Counted from the stretch's first letter, positions 27,538 through 37,442 are shown. The stretch: 64,000 bases of DNA from an uncultured Lachnospiraceae bacterium (GCA_947589315.1 CANPZE010000008.1:1-64000); one strand, 5' to 3'. Notes: generated by a model from the sequence alone, not told the origin. Numbers and translations: made by a program.

Positions 27538-28687
27538 GCTCTTCCTTTCCCTTCTTTGTATCAATGTAATCCAATGCCTTTTTCATCCCCCGGAACAATC
27601 CTCTGGCAATCTCCTTCTGGTTCTTGTCTTTGATCATATATTTCAGATCGTCAGAGTTGGACATATAGCCAATCTCTATAATGCTCACCGGCACCTGGGA
27701 ATGATGCATCAGATAAAGCCCGTTTCTCTGTATGATCCCCCGGTTTCTCCTGTCCGTATATCCTGCAATCTCATCCGTGAGGATAGAAGCCAGCTTCCGG
27801 CTGGTGAGATACCGGCTGGAAGTCCTTTTGCGTCCCGAATACAGCCCTTCCATCCCATAGGCCGTAGTATCCCCATAATCCGATGCATTGCAGTGGACAC
27901 TGACAAACAGGTCGGCTTCTGTCTGGTTGGCCAGCCAGGTGCGCTGCTTCTTGGATACCTGCCAGTCCCCCAGCCTTGTATAATACACCTTGATATCTGT
28001 TTCATCCAACAGCTCTTTTAAATACTTTACGATCCGAAGGGTACACTCTTTCTCCCTGTATTTCCAATCCCTGGACAAAGTCCCCTCGTCAATCCCTCCA
28101 TGTCCCGCATCCAGGACAATAATCTTATCATACATATCCCTGGGCCGATGCAGGGTAATATAATATGCCCGGTCTGTCTCATACAATTGCGGCTCATAGA
28201 GCCTCTTTAGCTTCAGTCTGATCCTCAGTTCCTTCCCTTTTTCTATATCCACAGACAGCTTTCTGGCCAGTTCCTTCTTAGCCCGGGAATGAACCTTTCC
28301 CCGGAACACCTTTCCCCTGTTGACCCTCTCCACGTCCTGCGCTGAATAGGCATCTGCCGGTACTCCTTCGATTCCCAGGCAAACACAGGATTCCATGTAT
28401 CGATTCTCCAAATACACAGCTGACGCCGTACAGGCTCTTGCCTTAGTGATCCGGATATAGACATCGCTAAGGCTCTCAATATATGACTTTCGGGAGTATA
28501 CCACGCCCATCCGCTCTACATCCTGCTCCGAAAGGGCATCCCCCTCTCCAGGCTCTTCATTTTGCGCATATACTGTATTCCCAAGCTTGTCCAAAGCCGG
28601 GAGGTTACAATACAGCCCAACCGCCAGGGTGATTCCCAGGAGCAGCGTACATTGCAGCGCAAGCTTACGCCATTCTCGTATATTCAT
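27530..28687 (-). CDS. N-acetylmuramoyl-L-alanine amidase (Amidase_3), membrane-anchored
   Basis: 385 residues. One N-terminal membrane helix (LALQCTLLLGITLAVGLYC) places the enzyme outside. A 140-residue beta-rich domain precedes an Amidase_3 catalytic domain with IVLDAGHGGIDEG, a Glu in YREKECTLRIVKYL, SVHCNAS and IEIGYMSN; His, Glu, His and a further Glu ligate zinc and catalyse. The enzyme cleaves the amide between muramic acid and the stem peptide, as in CwlD of sporulation or cell-separation amidases. Which applies here is unclear. The ATG at 28687 has GGAG 8 bp upstream. An extended -10 lies 55 bp upstream. Confidence 0.88.
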   Translation of the reverse strand: MNIREWRKLALQCTLLLGITLAVGLYCNLPALDKLGNTVYAQNEEPGEGDALSEQDVERMGVVYSRKSYIESLSDVYIRITKARACTASAVYLENRYMESCVCLGIEGVPADAYSAQDVERVNRGKVFRGKVHSRAKKELARKLSVDIEKGKELRIRLKLKRLYEPQLYETDRAYYITLHRPRDMYDKIIVLDAGHGGIDEGTLSRDWKYREKECTLRIVKYLKELLDETDIKVYYTRLGDWQVSKKQRTWLANQTEADLFVSVHCNASDYGDTTAYGMEGLYSGRKRTSSRYLTSRKLASILTDEIAGYTDRRNRGIIQRNGLYLMHHSQVPVSIIEIGYMSNSDDLKYMIKDKNQKEIARGLFRGMKKALDYIDTKKGKEEHE

Positions 28688-28741
28688 TACCGCTTCTCCA
28701 ATGATATGATTTTGTCTAATGAAATAAATGAAATATGAAGT

Positions 28742-28747
28742 ATTATA
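28742..28747 (-). promoter_or_regulatory. Extended -10 element upstream of the amidase gene
   Basis: TATAAT preceded by TGC on the minus strand, within GTGCTATAATAC. The same string occurs upstream of the GerMN lipoprotein gene. No good -35 is visible. Confidence 0.45.
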
Positions 28748-28795
28748 GCACATTCTACACTTGAAGTCTATTTGGCTATTTGCCCTAAAATCTTA

Positions 28796-28824
28796 TTGTA
28801 GATTTGGTAGAAATATCGTATACT
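28796..28824 (+). promoter_or_regulatory. Promoter of the GH2 glycosidase gene
   Basis: TTGTAG (28796-28801), 17 bp, TATACT (28819-28824), 75 bp before the start codon. Confidence 0.5.
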
Positions 28825-28898
28825 GGATGTAATTAGATGTAAACCAGAACAATACCTGCATGCGCAGGATTTTCAAAAACAAGAAAGGAATCTGACCT

Positions 28899-31802
28899 AT
28901 GATAAACACAATTGACCTGTCCGGTATCTGGCAGCTGGAGCTGGACAAAGAAAAAGAAGGAATCCATAAAAAATTCTATCAAAAAGACCTGGCGGATACC
29001 ATTCCTCTCCCGGGCACTACCTCTATGGCGCAAAAGGGGGAATACAGCGACAAGAGAGAGATCGGCTTTCTCACGGATCCCTATCTTTTTGAAGGTTACG
29101 CCTGGTATTCCAGAGAGATCACTTTGACCCCTGAGGATCTGGAGGAACAGAAGCAGATCCTTCTTTATCTGGAACGTACCCGTCTGACGACAGTGTGGGT
29201 GGATGATCAAGAGGTGGGCAGGGAAGACAGCCTGAATACGCCTCACCAGTACAATCTGACCCCATATATCCATAACATCAGCTTCCGCCTGACTATCCTG
29301 GTATCCAATGTGGACTACCCTACAAAAGGCGGACACCTGACTTCCCCGGATACACAGACCAACTGGAACGGCATTATCGGCGAGATCAGCCTGCGCATTT
29401 GTTCTGCGGCAGCTGTCTCCCGCATTAAGGCCTTCCCGGATATTGACCAAAAGCTGGTACGGCTGGAGCTGACCACAGAGAATTACTCTGGCAGAGCAGT
29501 AACCCTCCCTGTCACGGTCTCAGCCTTCCCTATGGACTTTTCTACCATGCTGACGGCCAGCGCCTCCATCGATACCCCGGCCAAAGACACCATGAATATA
29601 TATGGGGAGCCGGATCCCATGCAGGTATCCATTGTCTTTCCCGCAGGCGTTGGTAAGACAACAGTAGAATATTCTCTGGGGGAAAATCCCATTCTCTGGA
29701 GTGAGTATTCCCCTGTGATCTACCAATTGGAAACTACAATAGAAGAAACCGGGGAGAGACTGAACACTACCTTTGGCCTGCGCAGTTTTTCTGCTGATGA
29801 AAGCCAGTTCCTGATCAATGGCGCCCCCACCTTTTTACGGGGAAAGCATGATGGGCTGATCTTTCCCCTGACCGGCGCAGTTCCTACCACAGTAGAGGAA
29901 TGGATCCGCATTATGAAGATTTCCAAAAGCTATGGGATCAACCACTACCGCTTCCATACCTGCTGCCCGCCGGACGCCGCCTTTACTGCCGCAGATCTGC
30001 TGGGTATCTATATGGAACCCCAGCTTCCTTTCTGGGGCACCCTGACCGGACCAGAGGATGAAAACCACAATGCCGTGGAGCAGGATTACCTGATCCAGGA
30101 AGGCTACCGCATGATGGAGACCTTTGGCAACCATGCCTCCTATTGTATGATGTCTCTCGGAAATGAATTGTGGGGGAATAAAGACCGCATGTCCCAGATC
30201 ATCCGTGATTATAAGGCGGTGGATACCCGCCATCTGTATACCCAGGGATCGAATAACTTCCAGCATACGCCAGTCATCCTTCCCGAAGATGATTTCTTCG
30301 TGGGGGTACGTTTTAGTAAGAACCGCCTGTTCCGGGGCTCTTACGGTATGTGTGATGCGCCTCTGGGACATATCCAGTGGGAAGAGCCTTCTACCCGGCA
30401 TAATTATAATGAAATGATCCATCCTACATCTGATACAACAGAAAACAATGATGCGCAGGAAGAAATTGAGATCCAATACGGAACTGGAGTAAAGAAAGTG
30501 AAAGCCGCTAAGGGAGAAGGAGAGCTTATCCCCCATATCCCTGTTGTCTCTCATGAAATTGGCCAGTTTGCCGTGTATCCCAATTTCCGGGAGATCGAAA
30601 AGTATACCGGCGTCCTGAAAGCAAGAAATTTTGAAGTATTCCGGGAACGGCTGGAAGAAAAGGGCATGCTGAACCAGGCCGATGACTTTTTCTACACAAG
30701 TGGTAAGCTATCTGTCCAGTGCTATAAGGAAGAGCTGGAAGCTGCTGCCCGCTCCTCTCTGATCGCCGGATATCAGATCCTGGATATCCAGGATTTCTCC
30801 GGCCAGGGAACGGCTCTGGTAGGCATCCTGGACGCCTTCATGGATTCCAAGGGGCATGTTACTCCCCAGGAATGGGCAGGCTTCTGTTCCGATGGCATCC
30901 TTCTGGCGCAATTTGATAAATATGTGTGGTCAGCCCGGGAGAATTTCCAGGCCGATATGGCGATCCGCTATTACAATCCGGCAAGCCTGGCAGGCAGGGA
31001 GCTGCATTGGTCTCTTGACCTGGATGGACAGATCCTGGCTGAAGGAAGCCTTCCGATCTTAAAAGACGTCCCGGGCCTGCAGGCGCTGGGAAGCATCTCC
31101 GCTCCCCTCTCTCAGATCACCCAGCCTTCTGTATGTACTCTGACTTTGACGGTGGAAGGCACTGCTATGAAAAACACTTACGAGCTATACATATATCCGG
31201 CAGAGCAGCCCGAACCACAGCTTTCAGCCTCTACCATAGGGGAGGGAGAAAATATGGCATACCTCACCGGGGACTTCCAGCAGATGACAGAGCTTTTGTC
31301 CCAGGGCAAGCGTGTGGTCTATCTTCCCAAGGAACTGTCAGAGAAAATTGAAGGGTTTTACTGTACGGATTTCTGGTGTTATCCCATGTTCCGGGATATC
31401 TGTGAGTGGATGAAAAAGCCAGTAGCGGTGGGAACCATGGGACTGCTGGTCCAGGACCGCCACCCGGCATTGAAGCAATTCCCTTCGCACAAGTATTCTA
31501 CACCTCAGTGGTATCAGCTGATAACCCACAGTGACTGCGCAATTCTGGACCAGGTTACAGCCAAGAGTTACCGTCCGATCGTTCAGATGGTGGATAACTT
31601 TGAACGAAACCATAAACTGGGGATCCTGTTTGAAGGGAAGGTCGGCAGCGGCAGGCTTTTGGTTTGCACGAGCCGCCTCAGTGAGATCGCAGACCGGCCG
31701 GAGGTAAAGCAGTTTGCCAAATCTATTTTGGATTATGCCGTGTCAGATGAATTTGATCCCCAGCAGGAGCTGGAGCTGGAGAAACTGAAAAAAATCTTTT
31801 GA
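28899..31802 (+). CDS. Glycoside hydrolase family 2-like enzyme, cytoplasmic
   Basis: 967 residues, no signal peptide. The N-terminal jelly-roll sugar-binding domain is followed by an Ig-like domain and a TIM barrel. The probable acid/base is E423 in SLGNELWGN and the probable nucleophile E553 in VSHEIGQFAVYP. The 130-residue spacing fits GH2. Family activities include beta-galactosidase, beta-glucuronidase, beta-mannosidase and alpha-arabinosidase or rhamnosidase-like forms; the substrate cannot be told from the sequence. The gene is monocistronic with its own promoter and an AAAGGA ribosome binding site. It probably handles short oligosaccharides imported by the cell. Confidence 0.85.
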   Translation: MINTIDLSGIWQLELDKEKEGIHKKFYQKDLADTIPLPGTTSMAQKGEYSDKREIGFLTDPYLFEGYAWYSREITLTPEDLEEQKQILLYLERTRLTTVWVDDQEVGREDSLNTPHQYNLTPYIHNISFRLTILVSNVDYPTKGGHLTSPDTQTNWNGIIGEISLRICSAAAVSRIKAFPDIDQKLVRLELTTENYSGRAVTLPVTVSAFPMDFSTMLTASASIDTPAKDTMNIYGEPDPMQVSIVFPAGVGKTTVEYSLGENPILWSEYSPVIYQLETTIEETGERLNTTFGLRSFSADESQFLINGAPTFLRGKHDGLIFPLTGAVPTTVEEWIRIMKISKSYGINHYRFHTCCPPDAAFTAADLLGIYMEPQLPFWGTLTGPEDENHNAVEQDYLIQEGYRMMETFGNHASYCMMSLGNELWGNKDRMSQIIRDYKAVDTRHLYTQGSNNFQHTPVILPEDDFFVGVRFSKNRLFRGSYGMCDAPLGHIQWEEPSTRHNYNEMIHPTSDTTENNDAQEEIEIQYGTGVKKVKAAKGEGELIPHIPVVSHEIGQFAVYPNFREIEKYTGVLKARNFEVFRERLEEKGMLNQADDFFYTSGKLSVQCYKEELEAAARSSLIAGYQILDIQDFSGQGTALVGILDAFMDSKGHVTPQEWAGFCSDGILLAQFDKYVWSARENFQADMAIRYYNPASLAGRELHWSLDLDGQILAEGSLPILKDVPGLQALGSISAPLSQITQPSVCTLTLTVEGTAMKNTYELYIYPAEQPEPQLSASTIGEGENMAYLTGDFQQMTELLSQGKRVVYLPKELSEKIEGFYCTDFWCYPMFRDICEWMKKPVAVGTMGLLVQDRHPALKQFPSHKYSTPQWYQLITHSDCAILDQVTAKSYRPIVQMVDNFERNHKLGILFEGKVGSGRLLVCTSRLSEIADRPEVKQFAKSILDYAVSDEFDPQQELELEKLKKIF

Positions 31803-31873
31803 TAAGATATCTGCAATCTGAAGAATGCCGATGGTGGAACAAATAAGACAGATGCGCTGGAACCCTTATATTA

Positions 31874-31956
31874 TGCGGATAACAGGACTCGAACCTGCAC
31901 GGGGGTTGCCCACTAGAACCTAAATCTAGCGCGTCTGCCAATTCCGCCATATCCGC
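31874..31956 (-). tRNA. tRNA-Leu(UAG)
   Basis: The 83-nt sequence folds with a 7-bp acceptor stem (GCGGATA with TATCCGC), a class II long variable arm and an anticodon stem CTAGA/TCTAG around TTTAGGT, giving anticodon UAG. Discriminator A. CCA is not encoded. The promoter at 31977-32006 drives it. Confidence 0.95.
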
Positions 31957-31976
31957 TTGTTTATTACAGCTGTTCT

Positions 31977-32006
31977 ATAATATCATTTTTCCAGGAAATC
32001 TGTCAA
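31977..32006 (-). promoter_or_regulatory. tRNA-Leu(UAG) promoter inside an inverted repeat
   Basis: Minus strand TTGACA (32001-32006), 18 bp, TATTAT (31977-31982). The -35 hexamer is the loop of a perfect 10-bp inverted repeat (31991-32000 and 32007-32016). Confidence 0.65.
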
Positions 32007-32046
32007 GATTTCCTGGAATCTGTCAAGATTTCCTGGAATCTGTCAA
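31991..32046. repeat. 20-bp tandem repeat carrying three TTGACA hexamers
   Basis: Nearly three copies of a 20-bp unit (ATCTGTCAAGATTTCCTGGA) place TTGACA on the minus strand at 32001-32006, 32021-32026 and 32041-32046. Arms CCAGGAAATC and GATTTCCTGG flank the first hexamer. The repeat occupies the gap between the GT2 stop and the tRNA promoter. Confidence 0.75.
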
Positions 32047-32051
32047 GACAA

Positions 32052-33932
32052 TCACAAGCTCCGCCCTCTGCCGCTTTCTGTTCTCCCTGCAAGCATCTCA
32101 TACTCCTCCGCCGTCAGACGTTTTCTCTTTAATTGCTGTTTGAGCTTCTGGTAATCCAGCTTCTCCCGGCTTTCCCGCGGCATAATCCTTCGGTTGTCCA
32201 AATTCACATTATAATAAGGATCTCCCTGTTCCCGAAATGGCGTATAGCAATTATACGACATGGCAAAATCAATCTCCGGAATATAAGAATCCCGGCTTTT
32301 GGATTCCAGATGGTATAACCTGGCGTCTGGCGTATACAAATTATTCAGTCCATTGGCATAGGCCCGGATACAAAGCTCTACATCGCTTCCGCAGATTATG
32401 AACCGCTCATCAAAATTGCCGATCTTCTGGATCGTCTGCCTGGAGACAGCCATACATGCGCCGGTAACTGCCATTACGTTGCGGCATACCATAGGAGACA
32501 CAAAGGGCGTACCCTCGTGGGAGATCCTGGCTCCCTTATATACATGGTCAGCCCATCCGCCCATCCCCACAATAATGCCGGCATGCTGTATGGTATTATC
32601 CTCATACAAAAGCAGGGGACCTACCACGCCGATCTCTTCCCGCATGGCATTCTCACATAATATATCCAGCCAGTCCGGCGAGATCACCATAATGTCATTA
32701 TTCAGAAAAATATAGATTTCCCCTGAGGCAAACTGCATGCCGTAGTTATTCAGCTTTGACCAATTAAATTCAAAATCAGCCGGGATGACCCGGACATTCT
32801 TCCCCTCTTCCTCTATAGAGCGAAACCAGGCAAAGGTCTCTTCCTGTTCCGAACGGTTATCCAGGATCAGAATCTCATAATTGGAATAGGTCGTTTTCTT
32901 CTGAATACTGTCAATACATTGCTTTGTTAATTCCCAATGGTCCTTCATAGGAATAATAATAGAGACCAACGGCCTGTCCTGGAGGGTGCGGAAGCGGGTG
33001 CGGTATACAAAGGGATACTCTGTATCCACCGCCTCTGCCAGCTGCCCATACCGCCTGTCCAGATGCGCATTTAAGGCCCGCAGCCCGGCCAAATGGGCAT
33101 AGGGCTTTGCCTCCGCATTCCCTCCTGCCGTAGAGGTCTCTGCCTCCCGCCAGGAATACAAAACAAAGGGAATGTGGCGTATATTTTCTGTTATCTCAGA
33201 GAAGCGGAGCATCAGGTCATAATCCTGCGCCCCGTCCATCTCGGGGTCGAACCCTCCCGCCTGCTGATACAGTTCCTTCTTAAAGCAAAAGGCATGGCAG
33301 GTATACATCTGGCTGTACAGCAGATCCCGGGACCAATCCGGTTTGTACAGGGGGGCGATATGCTTTCCATATTGATTCAGATGATCTTCATCACTGTAAA
33401 ATACCTGCGCATCCGACTCATGGATCGCTGCCGCTATCATATATAACGCCTTAGGCAGCAAGATATCATCATGGTCGCACAGAACGATATATTCCCCCTC
33501 CGATTGCTGGATCCCATAATCCGTATTGCTGGATATGCCTCTATTTTCCCCGACTGGGATATACCGGATCCTCCCATCCCGTTCCCCACATTCCTTACAG
33601 AATGCTTCGATCTGCTGTCTGCGGGCATCGCTGGCATCTACCAGGCATAGCTCCCAATTCTGGTAGACTTGTCCCTCCGCCGCCTGGATCAATTCTTTCA
33701 GGTATCTCTGTTCTGTGTTATACAGGGGAACCACAATACTAAAATAGATATCCTCTTCCATGGGTTCCAGTTCCATTTTTTTCAACGGCCTGGGCTTTAT
33801 AAAAAACAATATATCAAACCCCGCCCGGATTCCGTGACGTCTGGCCGTATATATCATTTCACAGGGAACCTGTATGAACGGAATCTTTCGTTTTATCTTT
33901 TTTATTTTTTCAATCACAGCATGAAAATTCAT
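32052..33932 (-). CDS. Two-domain GT2 glycosyltransferase of the surface-polysaccharide cluster
   Basis: 626 residues. The first GT-A domain starts near residue 65 (FSIVVPLYN) with the metal-binding CDHDD. The second begins near 325 (VSIIIPMKDHWELTKQC) with FLNNDIM. Tandem GT2 proteins of this type add successive sugars, often rhamnose, to lipid-linked glycans in the cytosol. The C-terminus ends with DYQKLKQQLKRKRLTAEEY, which matches the N-terminus of the GT4 at 38290-39555 at about 14 of 23 positions. The ATG at 33932 has GAGGAG upstream. It is the last gene of the cluster. Confidence 0.88.
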   Translation of the reverse strand: MNFHAVIEKIKKIKRKIPFIQVPCEMIYTARRHGIRAGFDILFFIKPRPLKKMELEPMEEDIYFSIVVPLYNTEQRYLKELIQAAEGQVYQNWELCLVDASDARRQQIEAFCKECGERDGRIRYIPVGENRGISSNTDYGIQQSEGEYIVLCDHDDILLPKALYMIAAAIHESDAQVFYSDEDHLNQYGKHIAPLYKPDWSRDLLYSQMYTCHAFCFKKELYQQAGGFDPEMDGAQDYDLMLRFSEITENIRHIPFVLYSWREAETSTAGGNAEAKPYAHLAGLRALNAHLDRRYGQLAEAVDTEYPFVYRTRFRTLQDRPLVSIIIPMKDHWELTKQCIDSIQKKTTYSNYEILILDNRSEQEETFAWFRSIEEEGKNVRVIPADFEFNWSKLNNYGMQFASGEIYIFLNNDIMVISPDWLDILCENAMREEIGVVGPLLLYEDNTIQHAGIIVGMGGWADHVYKGARISHEGTPFVSPMVCRNVMAVTGACMAVSRQTIQKIGNFDERFIICGSDVELCIRAYANGLNNLYTPDARLYHLESKSRDSYIPEIDFAMSYNCYTPFREQGDPYYNVNLDNRRIMPRESREKLDYQKLKQQLKRKRLTAEEYEMLAGRTESGRGRSL

Positions 33933-33954
33933 AATTCTCCTCATATCCCTACTT

Positions 33955-34782
33955 TTACAGAACATCTGCAAAGTGGGGCTTTAATCTCCGAAATACGGAA
34001 GCGCCTATTACAAATAGCAGCAGGGTCAATCCCCAAAAATAAACTGTCCATAAGGATCTTTCCCAAAACCACGGCCCCTGAAACATGGCATCCCGATAGC
34101 ATTGTACAATATAAAATACCGGATTCAGCCGCATGAGCTGTACCAGCCAGGGATAATCCCAGACCATATCAATATTCCACATAATGGGAGTCAGCCACAT
34201 CAGCACCTGAAGCGCCACTCCCAATAAGTGTTCCAGATCCCGGACAAAGACTACAACTGCAGACGTAAAGCAGGAAAGCCCCCAGGTAAGCAACAGAATA
34301 CAGCATAAGCAATAAATCAGCTGAAGGGCGTGTACAGACGGGTAATAGCCGTTTAAGATAAACAGCAGCAAAACAAACGCTGTAAAAAATATGTTGACCA
34401 AAAAGGCAGAGACAATCTTTATTCCCGGAAGGATCTCAATGTCAAACACCACCTTTTTCACCAAGTAATGGTAGCCCAGAAGGCTGCTGGTCCCCCCGTT
34501 CCACGCATCAGAAAAAAAGAACCAGGGTACAAGTCCGGTAGTCAGCCAAAGTACAAAGGGATAGTCTCCCACCGGCTGGGAACGGAACCCCACCTGAAAT
34601 ACAAACCAATACAATAGTATCGTCACCACCGGCTGGACAAAAGCCCACAAAATCCCAAAATACGAGCCCGTATATTTTGTCTTAAAATCGTTTTTGGCCA
34701 ATTTCAGGATCATGCTTCGGTTGCGATACGTTTTCTGTAGCAGGAGCCATGCTGCCGGCATAGTTTTTTGCTGCTGGTCCAT
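33955..34782 (-). CDS. Polysaccharide ABC exporter permease (Wzm/TagG-like)
   Basis: 275 residues with six membrane helices, ABC-2 family. The cytosolic start (KLAKNDFKTKYTGSYFGILWAFVQP) and the PIMWNIDMV and YIVQCYRDA segments are typical of O-antigen or teichoic-acid exporters such as Wzm and TagG. The ATG at 34782 has AAGGAAGG upstream and follows the DUF2142 stop closely. The likely partner ATPase is encoded at 39599-40807 at the other end of the cluster. It flips a lipid-linked glycan to the outer face. Confidence 0.9.
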   Translation of the reverse strand: MDQQQKTMPAAWLLLQKTYRNRSMILKLAKNDFKTKYTGSYFGILWAFVQPVVTILLYWFVFQVGFRSQPVGDYPFVLWLTTGLVPWFFFSDAWNGGTSSLLGYHYLVKKVVFDIEILPGIKIVSAFLVNIFFTAFVLLLFILNGYYPSVHALQLIYCLCCILLLTWGLSCFTSAVVVFVRDLEHLLGVALQVLMWLTPIMWNIDMVWDYPWLVQLMRLNPVFYIVQCYRDAMFQGPWFWERSLWTVYFWGLTLLLFVIGASVFRRLKPHFADVL

Positions 34783-34802
34783 ATACGCCTTCCTTTCTCC
34801 TA

Positions 34803-36968
34803 TCATACAAAAGCAGTCATCATAATAATGGCGGGAACCACAGAGACCGCCATAACAATTCCCCCAACCCATTTCCTTATTTTCTCCGGTTGAGGTATGG
34901 TAAGGAACCGGATCCTTGAAAGGACGATCATTAAGGGAAATACTATAGGAAGAAGGTATCTTCCGCTACAGCCTGCAACGGTATCCGCTCCTACCGGCGT
35001 ATACATAATATACATTGCCGATACCACAAAGCATACCGCAACAAATGCCAGGGGCAGGAACGCCGCCTTCACATACCAGGCAATCTGTTGATTCTCCTCC
35101 CTGTCTCTGTCTACCACACATACCAGGATGAGCCAGATCAATACCGGCAGACCCAGCCATGTCTTGACTGGTATATACGCCGTGTCCACAAGGTTAAAGG
35201 TGAGGCTGTCCAAAGACAGGTAGGTTTTCAAAAATCTAAATAAGGTTCCGGCATAGACCGCAGGATTAGCTAAAATATATTTTATCTGCATGGGCGCATT
35301 TACTTCTGCTCCGCCCCGCAGATCGCCCATGCCCAGTCCTCCTCCAAAGAGTAAGACGGCAAAACCAATGACGGCACAGACTACGACTCCCAGGAAGAAA
35401 ATGCGATAGCCCCTGCAGAACTTCTCATTCTGGAATTTCTTTTTCGGCAGAAAAGCAGCCAGTCCCAGCAGGGGAATATATACAGGCTTTGCAATGATGC
35501 CCAGAATAAAGGGCAGATAGATCAAAACCAGATCCTTTATCTCCAATTTCTTATCCGGCGTCTGATATTCTCCAATTAAATAGGCAATGGAATATCCAAT
35601 CCCCCCCAGCATCCAATAGTCATAATTATAATTAGATATTACATACAGGCAGACCGGCACAAAAGAGGCCGCCGCCATAACCATTTTCCCTGATTTCAAA
35701 TGCTTCATCCCAAAGTAGGCCATAAAGAAGAAGAACCAGGCGCTGGCCATCCGTCCCAAAAGAACGCAGATGTTCATCGGCAGGCCGATCCCCCGGCAGA
35801 CAAAAAGCGCCAACCCAACAGGAAAATACACAATAGATCCCTTCGTAAAGGCAAAGCCCAGATCCATATCTGCCGATGCCCGGTTGGCGGCAGGGTCATT
35901 CAGGATCTTCGCCAGCTCCGCCCGGTCCCCGTTACCATATTGCTTTAACAGGGGATAAAAACAGCTTTGGTAATAATCGGCCTCACTGAGGGCAGCGCTG
36001 CTTTTCCCCATATGGGAAATGCAGACGGAATTGTTATAGTGGATCTGATCGTCCCAGGACAGATTCAGATGGACCGGCAAAATAACGGTAAGGACAAAGC
36101 TCATGGCCAGGCCAAACACTAAGAACATCTTTTCAAACTTTACCCGCCCTCTGATATAGTAGAATACGGTAAGCCCCAGCAGTCCCAGCATAACGCCAAA
36201 CAGTAAATTATTCCGGTCAAAGTCCCACACTCCCGGCAGGAAAAGACGGGCCAGGCAGAACCACAGAAGGCTGCCTCCCAGGATCCCCGCAAGCAGAGAG
36301 CAGAGAAAGGCCGCCGCCGCTTTTCTGTCTTTCAGCAGGCCTGCCCAGCCAGCCTGCCACCGGCCCAGGATCCCCGCAAGAAGCAGTTCTGTCCTGGGAA
36401 GCCGGGCAATCCAGGCCGCCAATAGCAGTAAAAGCACACCCAGGATAAAGATCCACTGAAGTAATCTGTTATTTTTCCCATCTGTTGTCTCATATATATA
36501 TTCTGTCACAGCAGAAGATAAGGAGAAATTCCCATCAATGGAAATAAGCACGGTATCGATCTGGCGGTTTCCGCACAATAGGGCAATATAGCTTTCAGAA
36601 GCGGGTATCGTTGTCTGTATTGTCTTCTTCTCCTCCCCCGCATAGCAAAAATGAGCTGTCACCGGAAGATCCACCCCCACCGGAGCGCCAAAATATAAGT
36701 TAAGGCCGCGGATAGACGGCTCTGCCACAGAAAAGGAAAGATAATGCTCCTGTCCGTCCGATACGGCGTAATTCCCCTCATTAACAGAGTATCCCTCCAC
36801 GCCTTGCAGCACAGCATTTCCATATGCCCGCCCATAATCATAGATATTTAAAGAAAAATAACTGACCGCCCCCACCAGGCATATTAGCGCTGCCAGTATG
36901 GCAAAGTTCCGTCCCCAATGTATCTGCGGGCTGTTATTTTTCTTTTTCTGCCTGTTTTTGTATGACAT
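34803..36968 (-). CDS. DUF2142-family polytopic membrane protein
   Basis: 721 residues. After a basic N-terminus and one membrane helix there is a roughly 140-residue extracytoplasmic domain, then a polytopic region with about 11 further helices. WDDQIHYNN after a luminal loop, and GRYLLPIVFPL near the C-terminus, are DUF2142 features. DUF2142 proteins are GT-C-like membrane proteins in surface-glycan clusters; an Asp-rich loop usually marks a possible polyprenyl-phosphate-sugar glycosyltransferase. Position in the cluster fits a side-branch transferase using the donor made by the DPM-like enzyme. The ATG at 36968 has GGAGG upstream. Confidence 0.8.
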   Translation of the reverse strand: MSYKNRQKKKNNSPQIHWGRNFAILAALICLVGAVSYFSLNIYDYGRAYGNAVLQGVEGYSVNEGNYAVSDGQEHYLSFSVAEPSIRGLNLYFGAPVGVDLPVTAHFCYAGEEKKTIQTTIPASESYIALLCGNRQIDTVLISIDGNFSLSSAVTEYIYETTDGKNNRLLQWIFILGVLLLLLAAWIARLPRTELLLAGILGRWQAGWAGLLKDRKAAAAFLCSLLAGILGGSLLWFCLARLFLPGVWDFDRNNLLFGVMLGLLGLTVFYYIRGRVKFEKMFLVFGLAMSFVLTVILPVHLNLSWDDQIHYNNSVCISHMGKSSAALSEADYYQSCFYPLLKQYGNGDRAELAKILNDPAANRASADMDLGFAFTKGSIVYFPVGLALFVCRGIGLPMNICVLLGRMASAWFFFFMAYFGMKHLKSGKMVMAAASFVPVCLYVISNYNYDYWMLGGIGYSIAYLIGEYQTPDKKLEIKDLVLIYLPFILGIIAKPVYIPLLGLAAFLPKKKFQNEKFCRGYRIFFLGVVVCAVIGFAVLLFGGGLGMGDLRGGAEVNAPMQIKYILANPAVYAGTLFRFLKTYLSLDSLTFNLVDTAYIPVKTWLGLPVLIWLILVCVVDRDREENQQIAWYVKAAFLPLAFVAVCFVVSAMYIMYTPVGADTVAGCSGRYLLPIVFPLMIVLSRIRFLTIPQPEKIRKWVGGIVMAVSVVPAIIMMTAFV

Positions 36969-37055
36969 ATGAACCTCCACGCCCAAATTTTTCCTTCTGT
37001 TTCAGATGAATTATAATACACCCATCCTTTTATTGCAACCAAAGCCCCTGTATCC

Positions 37056-37427
37056 TTACTCCCGGCTTTTTCTCTGTTCGTTCAGCTGGTCGTACATATC
37101 CTTTCTCATGATCGCAATCTCCTGGGCCATCTTTTTCACCTTATCCGACATATGGCTTAAGGCGACTGTCAATGAGAAGATAACACCTACTACCAGGCAG
37201 AAGCCAAAGAAGAACAACATATTCACAGGAGAGGTGATCCCCAGAAAAAACGCAATACGATTCAGGCTGCGGGGAAATATGGTCAATACCACAATGACAA
37301 GGCCGATGAGTATCCAGCCCAGGGCATACCGCAGATCCAGCCTTTTCTTACGGACCATATTAATGATATACAGCAGGACCAATGCAATCCCTATCAGCAG
37401 AAATATCTGCAGTTTCCTTGACATCAT
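37056..37427 (-). CDS. DUF2304 membrane protein
   Basis: 123 residues with three hydrophobic segments and a C-terminal charged helix (MSDKVKKMAQEIAIMRKDMYDQLNEQ in part). DUF2304 proteins are repeatedly found directly after DPM-like glycosyltransferases and are presumed accessory or flippase-like subunits. Spacing to the DPM-like gene is 15 bp. AAGGGAGG precedes the ATG. Confidence 0.82.
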   Translation of the reverse strand: MMSRKLQIFLLIGIALVLLYIINMVRKKRLDLRYALGWILIGLVIVVLTIFPRSLNRIAFFLGITSPVNMLFFFGFCLVVGVIFSLTVALSHMSDKVKKMAQEIAIMRKDMYDQLNEQRKSRE

Positions 37428-37442
37428 AAATCTCTTCCTCCC

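Noticed and set aside
31991-32046. Possible CRISPR array
   Set aside because: The 20-bp units are contiguous with no spacers and number fewer than three; a promoter-associated tandem repeat explains them.
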